From Adiantum capillus-veneris (Eukaryota > Streptophyta > Polypodiopsida > Polypodiales > Pteridaceae): a stretch of DNA of 64,000 nucleotides. The stretch is from NCBI GenBank assembly GCA_014529385.2, contig CM043955.1, forward strand, positions 149,559,640 through 149,623,639, in the 5' to 3' direction. Shown piece by piece: positions 20,239 through 31,583 of the stretch. Position numbers and translations under genes: made by a program. The first letter of the stretch is position 1; every line of letters begins with the position of its first letter. The notes under the pieces are model-generated. The model made no database searches and was not told the DNA's origin. It saw only the letters and a list, made by a program, of their open reading frames with translations.

Positions 20239-22788
20239 ATGGATTCCGCCAAGTTATCGGCAACGAAGAGAAAAAGACCGACAATCAAAGATGCTCTTGC
20301 AGAAGCGGAACCCTTTGACATTCCAGTAGAAACCCTCAAGCCAACCAAAACTTGGGTGGAGGAAGCAGTACTGGAACAAGAGGGAATAAAGATCTACCAG
20401 GGGACTTTCAGAGATCCTCAAGGGCAAGCGGTGGATATACCGATGATCCCACAAGAATTGGTGGATTATAGCAGGTCAGAGAACATCAGCAGGTACCTGG
20501 AAAGGGCAGACTTGCACAGGTTCTTCACCTCGAGACCATCAGGTGTAGATACAAGAAGAGTGTATGAGTTGGCAACCTCCATTCATAAGGATGGGAAAGC
20601 CACATTGACAGCAATAGATGGAGAGAAAGTAGAGGTACAGATCACTCCACAGCTCATTGCAGATGCATTGAAGCTGAACAACAAAGGGAGCTCTGTCAGG
20701 GAAAGAAGGGAGGCTATAGAGGTTTATGGGTCCAAGAAACAGAATGCAACTTATGGAGATATGGCAGACCAAAGAGCGTCAACCCTTTGCCGACTGTACA
20801 ACCAATTTCTCCATATTTGCAGTAAAAGACCGCAAAAGTATACGACACCGCCCCATGCCATTGCAACGACCATCACATGGGCATTGAAGAGCAATATGCC
20901 AAAAGAGGTGAATTACGCTCAACACATCCACGAGCAAGTTAATTGCCATGCTCAACGAGAAGCCAAAGTATATAGGAGGAGCTGAAGTTCTGACAAGAAT
21001 AGCTTATGAAGCTATGGGCCAGAGATCAATGGCCAAAGGTTCCCTCCCAGAATGAGTGGCTTAGAGAAGCCGATGAGGAGGAAGAACATCCTGAAGTATC
21101 CAAGAGGGCGTCCACAAGAGCACGCAGGAAACTAGAAATAGTTTCAGAACCTGAAGAGAATGTGGATGAGCCGCTTATGAAGAAAGCAAAGAAGAAGGTT
21201 GCTCCCAAGCAAACCAAAGTCATGCACATGGTGATGAACTGCTCAACAAGATCAAAGAAAGATCCAAGGCAAAGGAAGTGGAGATTGAGACAGCCAAACA
21301 AAGGGAAGCCGAGTTGCAGAGGAAATTAGAGGATGCTATGACTGAATCTAAAAGTCATAAAGCATCACTCTACGATGCGGAAAATGAAGAGATGGCTTGA
21401 TACTCCAGCTACCGAGGCTTCAAGAGAAGTAACAAGTGCACAGGAAGCAAGGGAGCGGATGGAAGACGACTTGGAGGCGGCTAAATGAGCTCATTGAGCT
21501 AAGGGAAAGAGTCGAGCTCCAAGAAAGAACAATCACTAGACTCAGGACTACCCCTAGAGCTAGCAGAGCAGGAACCGAACAAGAGGGAGCTCTTGTACCA
21601 GCTCTGGAAGACCAGGTCCGAAGCTTACAAAGAGAGCTAAGATTAGAGCAAGTGCAAAGGTTGCACATTGCGGAGGGATCATTGGCAGCAGAGGAGAGCT
21701 CACTTTAGAAAATCAAACACTAAGAACAGAGAATGAGACCCTCCGCAAACAGCTCCAAGATCTACAAGAGCAACAAAGAAGAGAGACAGAGACACACACA
21801 CGAAGGATCAGGTGGAGCAGCCATAGAGCTACCAGAAACTGGAGAGGCAACCACAATTGAAGATCCAGCCCCAGTTCAAGAGGTGGCCTCAACTTCAGAA
21901 TCTCTGAAGAAGAAGAACAAAGGCTCCATGACCAAATAGAAAAGTCAAAAGAGGAGAGTGCCAAGGCGGAAATGGAATGGGAGAGGAGACTCCTAATCTC
22001 CATTAGACTTCAGGGATTAGACACAAAAGTTCTCCATGAAGAGTGGATGCAACCCGCCTGCCTTTTCCTTTGATGAAGTTTGAAGTGATAAAAACGAAAA
22101 AGAGAATAGAGGAGCAGCAGTATGTCGCTCTTTACGAAGGTGACATCACAAAAGAGGAACAATCAAAGAAGATTGTAGATTCGCAGCCTAGATGGAGGAA
22201 AGTTGGTTGAACAAATACCCAGCCTACCTTATCTACTTGGTAGAGGCACCAAAGGAGATTTGGGAGGATTCAACCTTCTGCCCGGTGCCAAGAGTCAGAA
22301 GCTGGAAAGAGCATGGCAGGATTGCAGAAAAGAAGCCAAATTGGCTTAATTACCCCAGGATGCCAGGACCAAAGGCAGGAGAGAGAATAGGTAAAGCCTA
22401 CATGGTGAAAACCCTAACGGGCACCATCAAGCTCTTTACTGGCTCTCCTGACCTTTCGTGTCAGATGCTCAAGAAAATTTGCAGGACTCTCTTAGCTTGC
22501 ATTGAAGTGTTCGCGCCAGATAAAGCCACGACCTCGACTCTACTATCGACGGCCGACACAGTGACTGATATGATGTATGACCTTTCATTGCAGCCTTCTC
22601 CAAAAGTGTTGCACCTCCTATACCAGAGGATTATGTTTTTGCCTAGCTTCCACATGCAAACATTCGAAGAAGCTTTCTACACCGGCTTTTTCACCCACGA
22701 AAGCAAAATATTCGGCCCAACCTTGACCATCGGCAACCTGCGATACGAATCACATTTGCAGATGCTCAAGACGATAGGACTTTATTGA
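20239..22788 (+). pseudogene. extra ORF of Ath-A, coiled-coil protein of unknown function
   Basis: An intact N-terminal segment (20239-20985, 248 codons) contains ERADLHRFFTSRPSGVDTRR and ITPQLIADALKLNNKG. A lysine- and glutamate-rich stretch (about 21030-21360) follows, then coiled coil (RLNELIELRERVELQERTI; ALEDQVRSLQRELRLEQVQR; LRKQLQDLQEQQ). The C-terminal segment at 22192-22788 has 198 codons. Several frameshifts and stops lie between about 20950 and 22190. Ath-A2 preserves the C-terminal segment at 63620-64000 with only a few changes. The position matches the env-like ORF of Athila elements, but I see no signal peptide or membrane segment. Function unknown. Confidence 0.7.
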
Positions 22789-22802
22789 CCAAGCATAAAG
22801 GT

Positions 22803-22837
22803 CATGTCAGGGACGACATGAACGCGGAGGGGGGGAG
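22803..22837 (+). promoter_or_regulatory. pre-PPT hairpin and polypurine tract of Ath-A
   Basis: CATGTC (22803-22808) pairs with GACATG (22815-22820) around a six-base loop. The purine tract GGAGGGGGGGAG (22826-22837) abuts the 3' LTR and would prime plus-strand synthesis. Both are conserved in Ath-C and Ath-A2. Confidence 0.8.
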
Positions 22838-23780
22838 TGTTGAGCCAGCAGAGGATCACACCCACATTTTTGCTCACACTCATCATTTTTGTAACCATTG
22901 ATTGTAATAAATGTCTTTCCGACATTGATTTTGAATTAAGCCATTCATTAAGTAACGGGACTCAATTGAGTTTGCAGCTTGTAATCCCGAAGTAATTTCA
23001 CTTGCTGATGTAATTAGTTAGAGATGTTCTCACCTCCAAGGCTGAGGTATATAAGCCAAAGTTTTTGTAACCTAAAGGGATTCAGTTTTTATTAATCAAA
23101 GTGAGTTTTTGAGCGCGGTGACTGTGTCTGAGAGAGAGTGAGAGTGAGAGAGAGTCTTATCTACATGCTATGCGAGCTACGGAGCCGCCATTGGAGAAGC
23201 GACACCGCCATTGTGTTAGCAACGGCAAGAGCTACGCACAGATACCAAGAGTGCACGCTATCGGCTTATATGTGTGGTAAGTTCCTACGAGCTTCGGTGT
23301 GAGTTTTCTTCCAACTCGTGTGTCGGAATGGAGCGTGCAGCATACCTATAGAACCACAACGAGTAGAGCTACACATCAGTACCATCGGGGTCAAGTTTCG
23401 GTCACCTGTATTTTTTGGCCTGTCTTCATACGCGTTTACCGCACGGAGTGGTTATAGGTTGATTTTGCAGTTCAAGTCTTTAGGGTGTTGTTCTTACCTA
23501 GTGCATGGACTTCTCCTTGAGTTTGAGATCGATTCAATGATTCTAGATCCTTTTTCGTATAGCATTCGTTCGTAGTACGGATTTCAGTCACTTGCGTATT
23601 TTAGAACTTAGATTTGATTTCCTTAGTAGTGATTGTCATTAGAAGGTCGAGTAGGTGATTTCACACCCACCTAGTTGTTTCCATGCGCCTGCGGGTCAAG
23701 CTTCGTCCTCGTCTGACAAATTCTGTTGTTGGTTGAGTTCTCACTATTTAGCTTCCGCTAGCGGCGTAACCGCCTTAACA
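22838..23780 (+). mobile_element. Ath-A 3' LTR
   Basis: 943 bp, with the same limits as the 5' LTR. The GA tract is interrupted differently, and the palindrome half-site is at 23426-23435. It is followed by the TSD TACTA. Confidence 0.95.
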
Positions 23781-23785
23781 TACTA

Positions 23786-24366
23786 CGACATGGTAAGATA
23801 ATCCGACGATATCTTATTCAGTTCAAAAATTATCCTTTTGAAGATGCTAAATGGATCCAAGGAGTACAACTTAAGGATAGTATGAACCTTGTCACTGCTT
23901 ACAATGCTACATTAGAGTAAGAAAATGTACAACTCTCTTTTAAATGACTCATGTTTTTGTCTTATAATACTAATCCTTTTTTTAATTGTGCACAAATTTA
24001 ACTAGTATGCATGCTTAGAATCATGTTTGTGATGACGACGTCTCTCAAACACCAAGTAGAATTTGTCACTCTACTTTGGGAGAATGAAATGGACTAAAGA
24101 GCAGACATGCTTGCGGCAGCTATGTCTCCCAAGCACCAAATGGATTAGTCATCCATCTTGGAAAGATGTCGTAGGGTAAAAAAGGGATCCTCTACCCGCT
24201 AAGTACGATTGACTAATGACTAAGGCTTTATCTCTTCTACCTCATAGTCAAGGACGACTATGATTTCAAGAGAGAGGTAATTTCATAAAATCTAATATCG
24301 AACTAACCCAAATGATTTTCTCATATTAAATTGATCACTTAATGTGGGAGAATAAATGGGAACAAG
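23786..24366 (+). pseudogene. Chr-B' chromodomain end and 3' UTR (right part)
   Basis: Continues the frame interrupted at 5480: the chromodomain part (IRRYLIQFKNYPFEDAKW) and the stop TAA at 23918-23920. The 3' UTR is nearly identical to 31138-31583 of Chr-B. It runs directly into the LTR at 24367, which also serves as the 5' LTR of Chr-B. Confidence 0.9.
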
Positions 24367-25932
24367 TGTTAAGATATAGATATGTGCTTATAGATCTATC
24401 TCAACACGGGGCCAATAGTAAAGGGGCCCAAATGGGAGATGGTCTATCAAGAGCAAGGCTAACCAATGGAGCATAAGACCTTAGGGTTAGCTTCATTGAA
24501 GACCTCCAATAATGTGTGTAAAAGTCCTTTGACCTTTGACCTTAGGTAAGCTAGGGCTGAGCTTGAGGTGGGAACCCGGCCCAAGCTCGAGGTGCTTGTC
24601 GTGCTTGAGGTGCTTGTCCTGCTTGAGGTGCTTGTCATGCTTGAGGTGCTTGATTAAGATGCTTGAGGTGCTTGACTGGCTCCATGCTTGAGGTGCTTGA
24701 CTTGGTGCATGATTAAGATTAAGGTGCTTGAGGTGCCTTGAGAAGCTTGCCTGAGATGCTTGTGGGAACACCCCCTACTTCAAGTGCTTAGTCATGCTTG
24801 ATGACTAAGGGGCTTGCTCATCCAAAGTCAAAAAGATCCCTACAAGGAGGGGGGCGAGCCTACAAGGGGGGGGGATGAGAGAGAACACACACACACACAC
24901 ACACACACAAGGGAAGCCCCAGCTTGAAGAGGCAGCAAGGACACTTGTCAAGTTCCTCCTCATGTTGCCCTCATGGTGTGCCTGAAACCTATTGGTTGGC
25001 CACCCAAGGGGTCCAATGATAATTTAGGATATTTAATTAATTGATTTTGCATTTATCAAGTCCTCTCTCTCAAAGGGGAAAAGGGGACACTTGTCCCAAG
25101 GCTACCCATGTTGCTTGTAATGGCTCCTGCTTGTGATTGGCTAGGCCTGGAGGGGTCCAATGAGCTTCAAGCATGAGCTACAAGGGGGGGTCGACCCAAG
25201 CAAGCTAGGGGGTGCTTAGGGGGTATACTCACCCACACACACTCACAAACACTCTCATTGTGTACTATGCAAAGTGCAAGAACTCCCTCTCCTTCTCCAA
25301 GCAAGTAGAGGTTGAGAGCCTACACCAACACTCTTGGCTATGGAGTGCAAATCCATCCAAGAGCCATGCTTCAATGCTTGAGCTTGCCATCTATTTCTTC
25401 TTCATTACTATGCTATTATGTATGCTAGCACAAGAGTTATGATAAGTGAGGAACTAGCTCTTTCTCGTATGAAATGTTTCTTCTTCCTCTTCCCTACCCT
25501 CATTCCCTGCTAGCTCTCTCCACCTTCGAAGGTGTTTGAGGTCTTGGGACTGAGGCTTGGTATAGTTAAAGCTTTCTTCAAGTTTAGGTCATGCTATGAT
25601 GGTGATGCATGAAGCTTTCCATCTTCATTGCTTCACCTAGGTCACAAGGAACACAAAGAATGTATTGTAACAATTCTCTCTTTATGGGAGAAATCATAAT
25701 ACAAATGCCTATTGGAGGGGGGACCGGCTCCACATAAATCCGGTCCTCAACTGTTGTCATGTTCTCTAAATTCTCTCTCTTGCAAAAGTATTGTCTATGC
25801 CAAGTTAACTAATTGCTATGATTATGTTGCTATCTTCAATTATGTCAACCCGCTATGCTCACAAAATCATTTCTTGAAAGTACTCTCATTAAATTCCGCT
25901 ACTCTCAAATTGAATAGGCAAATTCCATTTCA
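24367..25932 (+). mobile_element. LTR shared by Chr-B' and Chr-B
   Basis: Begins TGTTAAGATATAG. Contains a minisatellite (24566-24740) and an AC tract (24884-24909). Preceded by the Chr-B' 3' UTR and followed by the Chr-B PBS, so it joins two element copies. Confidence 0.9.
24566..24740 (+). repeat. minisatellite in Chr-B LTR
   Basis: The core GCTTGAGGTGCTTG repeats with steps of 18, 18, 22 and 25 bases. It is present in all three Chr-B LTRs (31783-31957, and inverted near 59480-59640). Confidence 0.85.
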
Positions 25933-25933
25933 T

Positions 25934-25945
25934 TGGTATCAGAGC
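25934..25945 (+). other. Chr-B primer-binding site
   Basis: TGGTATCAGAGC, complementary to the 3' end of plant initiator tRNA-Met, one base after the LTR. Confidence 0.9.
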
Positions 25946-26346
25946 ATTTGGTTTCTCTTTTCTTGCTTAAGAAGAGAGGTCCTTAAGTAGCCTATAAATG
26001 GTTGATGTTGTTAATTATAATAGAGTAAGTGGAACTGGGATCTAATATCGGTTTTGTTAAGCCCACTATGTGGGGGATGGTGCACACCTCGGGAGCTTTG
26101 GACTTAATAATGGAGTCTTTTTAGACTTGCCTACGGCTTTACCATTATTGAGCCATAAGAAGTCCGAAAGGAGCTAGCCCTTGGCAACTCTGCTATGTTA
26201 GACCTACTCCTCTACTCTCTATAATTAACCACTTTGAGCCATGGGTGTAGATACTTAAGAGCCGATTTTCAAAGGCTAAGAGGAGTGGCAACTAAGGTTT
26301 TGAACTGCCAAAGCATACACTAAGTATAAACATAAATTTTGTTAAC

Positions 26347-29300
26347 ATGGCTGGCAATAATCAAGAGAGTAGAATGAACATTGATATCTTTTATTTTGCA
26401 CATGAAGGTGCTAATGATGATGCTCCCATGTTTGTGAATTATCTCGTCACTAGGTTGCAGCAAGCTATGGGCAACCCTGCTTTGCAAGCCGAAGTTACTC
26501 AACAACTTCGTGCTTATGGAATTTCCCTTCCTCTCCCAGAGGAGAGAGAGCTTAGGAGGCCTCTTGAAGAGACCCCCAAAAGAACACTCTCTCCCATTCG
26601 AGAGGAGGAATCCAAAGAGAAAGAAAGCAATGAAAGTCTAAGTTCTTCTGAAGAGGTGGCTCCACGAAGACGGCGGTCTAGACGATCGCCTACTCCTCCC
26701 AAGAGGAAAAGAGCAACCTATAGTTCTTCTCCTCATCACTCTGAAAGGCAAGAGAGGAAACAAAGGAAGAAAAGGGTTAGGAAGAGGTCACCCTCTTCTC
26801 CTTCTTCTTCACCTTCCTCCTCTTCCGATGAAAGTTATGGCTATTCTCCTAGATAATACAAGAGGGGAGGACATCGCAAATCATTTCCTGCATGGCGAAA
26901 GTCACAAAAGCTAAAGAAGTTCAAGGAGGGAGGAAAGAGTATCTCTTTTCTCACCTACGATGGCACCTTTGGTGCTACCGACAAAGTGTTGGCCTTCATC
27001 CAGCAATTTGATGCGGCCTTTGGGGACGAGGGCTTCACAGAGTCCTCCAAGCTACGCCATGTAGCTATGCACTTCCAAAAATCAGCTCGTCAATGGTGGG
27101 CTAGCCTTCGTGGCAATGGAGAAGCCCCAAAGACATGGAAAACTCTACGAGTTTCCATCATGAAGCAATTTCTTCCAAGCGATACTAAAGATAAAGTTCT
27201 TACCGAATGGCGCGGCTTGAAGCTTCTCTCTCATGAGTCTATCAACAAGTATGTAGATAAGTTTTGGGATTTACATCTCAAAGCTACTGTCTTTCAAAAG
27301 ATAGACTTTGCCGAGCAAAGACAGCAATTCTGTGCGGGATTACCTGAAGAGATGGCCGAATACATCAACTCTCAACGGCCTGGTACTATTACCGAAGTAA
27401 TCCATCACACCATGGTTGATTCACGCATCAATTTCCATCAAGGGGCTAGACGTAATGTCAAGCCCATGGAAAACAAAGATAAAAATGATGCAAAGGGGAA
27501 ATCCAATGCTCAAAATAATTCCCAAGGCACTTCCAACAACAACAATCGGTCCAAGGAGAAGGGAGTTTACAAAGGTAAAAACAAACTCTCTCCTAAATAT
27601 CTTGAAGCTTTTCGCAAGGACCATAAATGTTTCAAGTGTGGGGAGCAAGGACATGGCTATTGTTCTTGCCCCAAGAAGAATACTCGCAATGAGACTCCTA
27701 GGGCTTCCACCATCGAAGCTCCAAAAGAGGATGCTCATTGCAAAGGATCATCACTCTCCTATGCTTGGGGAAAGGTAAGAGAGCATGATGCCTTCATCTT
27801 GTTTGACCCTGGCTCTTTTGACCCTAGCTCTACTCTCAACTTCATATCAACAGAGTTGGCCACCAAGTTGGGCATTCAAGCTTTTGAGATGGGAGATATA
27901 GTAACAGCTGATGCACCTTTCAAGGGACAACAAGCCTCCGTTACTCCCTTGATTGGGAAGTTGAGGCTTCATGTCCAAATCTATGTCGACAAAGAAGACT
28001 TCTTCATCTCTCCTCTCCAACATCAGGATGTTATCCTAGAGGCACCATGGTTTGATCGCATGGCTGCCAACATGAAGTTCCCTGAAAGGAGAATTTACTT
28101 CACCTACAGGGGAAAGAACATGTATATAGATGCTAGTGAGCGTGGTTGCACTATACCACTTGTAAATCCTCTTTCTTTTGATAAATCAATGAAGAGCTCA
28201 GTTTCTGCGTACATGATTTATGTCAAAGAGTCTCTAAAAGCTAATAATGTTTCATCAAATGAAAATGATAGGAATCAAGAAGAGTTAGACTTGTCTACTT
28301 TTCTAAAAGGATTCCAAGATGTGTTCATCGATGATATCCCTATGGACCTACCTCCAAAACGAGGGGATGATGACCATCGTATTGAGCTCCTTCCAGGAAG
28401 CTCACCGCCTAACAAACCTCCTTATCGAATCTCACAAGCTCAACAAGAGGAGATTATGAGGCAAGTACAGGAATTGGTAGACAAAGGGATGGTGAGGCCT
28501 AGTTCCTCTCCCTTTTGTTCTCCAGTCCTTTTAGTGCAAAAGAAAGATGGTACATACCGTATGTGAGTGGACTATCGAGCACTAAACCATATCACTATCA
28601 AAAACAGATTTCCCGTGCCTCGGGTAGAAGATTTGTTTGATAAGCTACAAGGATCTACCTACTTCAGTAGGATTGACCTTAAGAGTGGATATCATCAAAT
28701 AAGGATAGTGGATGAAGATATCCTAAAGACCGCGTTTCGCACAACATTTGGTCTTTATGAATATCTAGTCATGCCTTTTGGCTTGACTAATGCACCAGCT
28801 ACTTTCAATCGTCTCATGGAGAAAATTTTTAGACCATATCGTAAATTCACTGGAGTGTTCTTTGATGATATCATCATCTACTCCAAATCTTTGGAGGAAC
28901 ATAAGCAACATCTCCAAGTGATTTTTCAAGCCTTGAGGGAAAACAAACTTTTTCTCAACCAAAAGAAAAGTGAATTCTTCCTTCAAGAGATTCAATATCT
29001 AGGTCATATTATCTCTCACGATGGTATTCGTATGGATCCATCAAAGTTAGAGGTAATAAAATCATGGCCTAACCCAAGGAATCTACATGAGCTAAGAAGC
29101 TTTATTGGTATGTGTGCATACTATAGACGCTTCATAGCAAAATTCTCTCAAGTAGCAGGACCACTACAGGACTTAACAAAGAAGAACGTTAAGTTTGTAT
29201 GGACTGCTAAGGAGCAAAATGCTTTTGAAAAACTCAAAGAGAAGCTTACTTCCCAACCAGTCCTCGTGCTTTCGGATCTCTCAAAGCCATTTGAGGTCCA

Positions 29301-31137
29301 ATGTGATGCGTGTGGTGATTGCCTTGGAGCGGTCTTGCTTCAAGAAGGGCATGCCATAGCATATGAGAGCCGAAGGCTCAATAGTGATGAACGAGTCTTG
29401 GGCATTTATGAGAAAGAGATTTTAGCTATTCTACATGCCCTAGATACAAGGAAGCACTACCTATTGGGGACTCAATTTATCCTACGAACCGACCACCAAA
29501 GTCTCAAGTATTTCATGAAGCAAACCAAACTTTTCGACAAAAAAATGAGGTGGGCAAATTTTCTTTCGCAATTCAATTTCCATATTGCTCACATAGCTGG
29601 TAAGCACAATCAAGTTGCCGATGCACTTTCACGACGACCAAAAGTTAATGCGGTGTCTATAGCTACTCACAATGATCTATCCTCTATGATAGATGAGTAT
29701 GCTACTGACCCTGACTTTAGAGACATAATGTCAGCCCTTGCTTTGGGGAAGAAAGAGGAACCATTCACCTTGCAGGATGGTTATCTTCTCCACGGAAATA
29801 GGCTATGTGTTACCCATTCCCTTCGTGAGAAGGTTATGTATGAATCCCATGCTCCTCCATATGCAGGGCATAGAGGTATTCAACCTACTCTCCGAGGAGT
29901 AGAGACGTATTTCTATTGGCCTACCATGAAAGTGGACATACAAGAGTATGCTTAAAAATGTGTAGTATGCCAAAAGACCAAGTATGATAGAGGGAAGCAA
30001 CCTTGATTACTCCAGCCATTGCCTATTCCAAATTCACCATGGGAGAGTATATCCATGGATTTCATCTTTGGATTACCCAAGTCTATCCATGGGAATACAG
30101 GAATATGGACAATAGTCGACAGGTTTAGCAAGAAAGCACATTTTATTCCTGTCAAAAAGACTATTAAGGCACATCAAATGGCAACTCTCTTCATATCTCA
30201 GATTTTCAAGCACCATGGATTACCCACATCCATCGTGTCAGATAGAGATCCTAGAATGACCAGTAATTTCTGGAAAGGTCTCTTTGAAAATCTAGGAACA
30301 AGATTGAATTTCTCTTCGGCCTATCACCCACAAACGGATGGCCAAAGTGAAATAGCCAATCTTACGATACTCGATCTACTCAAGACTTATGTTACCGAAG
30401 TAGATCAACGCTCACAATGGGAAAAGTATTTACCTCTAGTAGAGTATGCCTACAATAATACTGTACATACTTCTACGGGGAAAGCACCTTTCGAGATCAT
30501 AGAGGGAAGACCTAAAAGTCCCTTGCTACTCAAAGTACATGGGAAGATCTTCGCCGCCGATGAGTATAGCCGTGACCTACAAGAATCTTTTCAAAAGATT
30601 AGGGAGGCTATAGCCATCTCTCAACAAAGGCAAAAAGCTGTTGCTGATAAGCACAGAAGAGCCTTAATGTTCAAAGAAAATGATTGGGTCTTACTCAAGT
30701 TTCCTAAGGCTCGATTAAGGCAAACTACGGGCAAAAATCCTACGGGCCATCAAAAGTATTATGCTAAACTAGCAAAAAGATACTATGGTCCTTTCCAAAT
30801 CTTGAAGCCCATCAATGAGACGGCTTATCAACTCAAGTTGCCCAACCATTGGCTTATACACAGTGCCTTTCATGTAAGCCTACTTAAGCCCTACAAAGGA
30901 GAGCCACCAACTGAACCAATTATTGAAGACCCTCCCGAAGTTGAAGACCAAGAAGAGGTGCTACAACCCGAAGCTGTCCTTCGGCATGAAGACAAGGTAC
31001 TACGACATGGTAAGATAATCCGACGATATCTTATTAAGTTCAAAAATTATCCTTTTGAAGATGCTAAATGGATCCAAGGAGTACAACTTAAGGATAGTAT
31101 GAACCTTGTCACTGCTTACAATGCTACATTAGAGTAA
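26347..31137 (+). pseudogene. Chr-B gag-pol with four in-frame stops
   Basis: One frame from MAGNNQESRM to the terminal TAA. In order: serine/arginine-rich N-terminal part, gag core (QWWASLRGNGEAPKTWKTLR), zinc knuckle CFKCGEQGHGYCSC, protease-like region (FILFDPGSF, where DSG would be expected), RT (GLTNAPATF, FFDDII), RNase H (YEKEILAILHAL, LRTDHQSLKYF), integrase (SDRDPRMTS, HPQTDGQSE) and a C-terminal chromodomain (IRRYLIKFKNYPFEDAKW). Stops lie at 26854 (TAA), 28564 (TGA, where RT usually has cysteine), 29953 (TAA) and 30004 (TGA; glycine in Chr-B'). There are no frameshifts. Chromodomains guide integration to marked chromatin. Confidence 0.92.
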
Positions 31138-31583
31138 GAAAATGTACAACTCTCTTTTAAATGACTCATGTTTTTGTCTTATAATACTAATCCTTTTTTT
31201 AATTGTGCACAAATTTAACTAGTATGCATGCTTAGAATCATGTTTGTGATGACGACGTCTCTCAAACACCAAGTAGAATTTGTCACTCTACTTTGGGAGA
31301 ATGAAATGGACTAAAGAGCAGACATGCTTGCGGCAGCTATGTCTCCCAAGCACCAAATGGATTAGTCATCCATCTTGGAAAGATGTCGTAGGGTAAAAAA
31401 GGGATCCTCTACCCGCTAAGTACGATTGACTAATGACTAAGGCTTTATCTCTTCTACCTCATAGTCAAGGACGACTATGATTTCAAGAGAGAGGTAATTT
31501 CATAAAATCTAATATCTAACTAACCCAAATGATTTTCTCATATTAAATTGATCACTTAATGTGGGAGAATAAATGGGAACAAG
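31138..31583 (+). other. Chr-B 3' UTR and PPT
   Basis: Non-coding, ending in the purine-rich GTGGGAGAATAAATGGGAA just before the LTR. Confidence 0.75.

Larger units (their letters stand above)
5481..23780 (+). mobile_element. Ath-A, complete 18.3-kb Athila-like gypsy element
   Basis: Two 943-bp LTRs (5481-6423 and 22838-23780) differ at about 13 positions by eye. They are flanked by a perfect TSD, TACTA (5476-5480 and 23781-23785). The PBS follows the 5' LTR directly and a purine tract precedes the 3' LTR. Order: leader with palindromes, gag, protease, RT, RNase H, duplicated H2C2 module, integrase, second retropepsin-like domain, W-P-K repeats, internal purine tract, noncoding region with palindromes, extra ORF, PPT. 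Gag and the extra ORF are broken, while the 1648-codon pol ORF is open. It inserted into Chr-B'. Confidence 0.95.

Noticed and set aside
20239-22788. Envelope glycoprotein identity of the extra ORF
   Set aside because: I see no signal peptide, hydrophobic membrane segment or cysteine pattern; only its position resembles env-like ORFs.
5481-23780. Endogenous pararetrovirus origin for the large element
   Set aside because: True LTRs with TSD, PBS, PPT and a DDE integrase are present; no movement or coat protein signature.
24493-24771. Minus-strand frame with KHLKHDKHLKQDKHLK repeats
   Set aside because: Translation of the LTR minisatellite; repeated in every Chr-B LTR and without any coding context.
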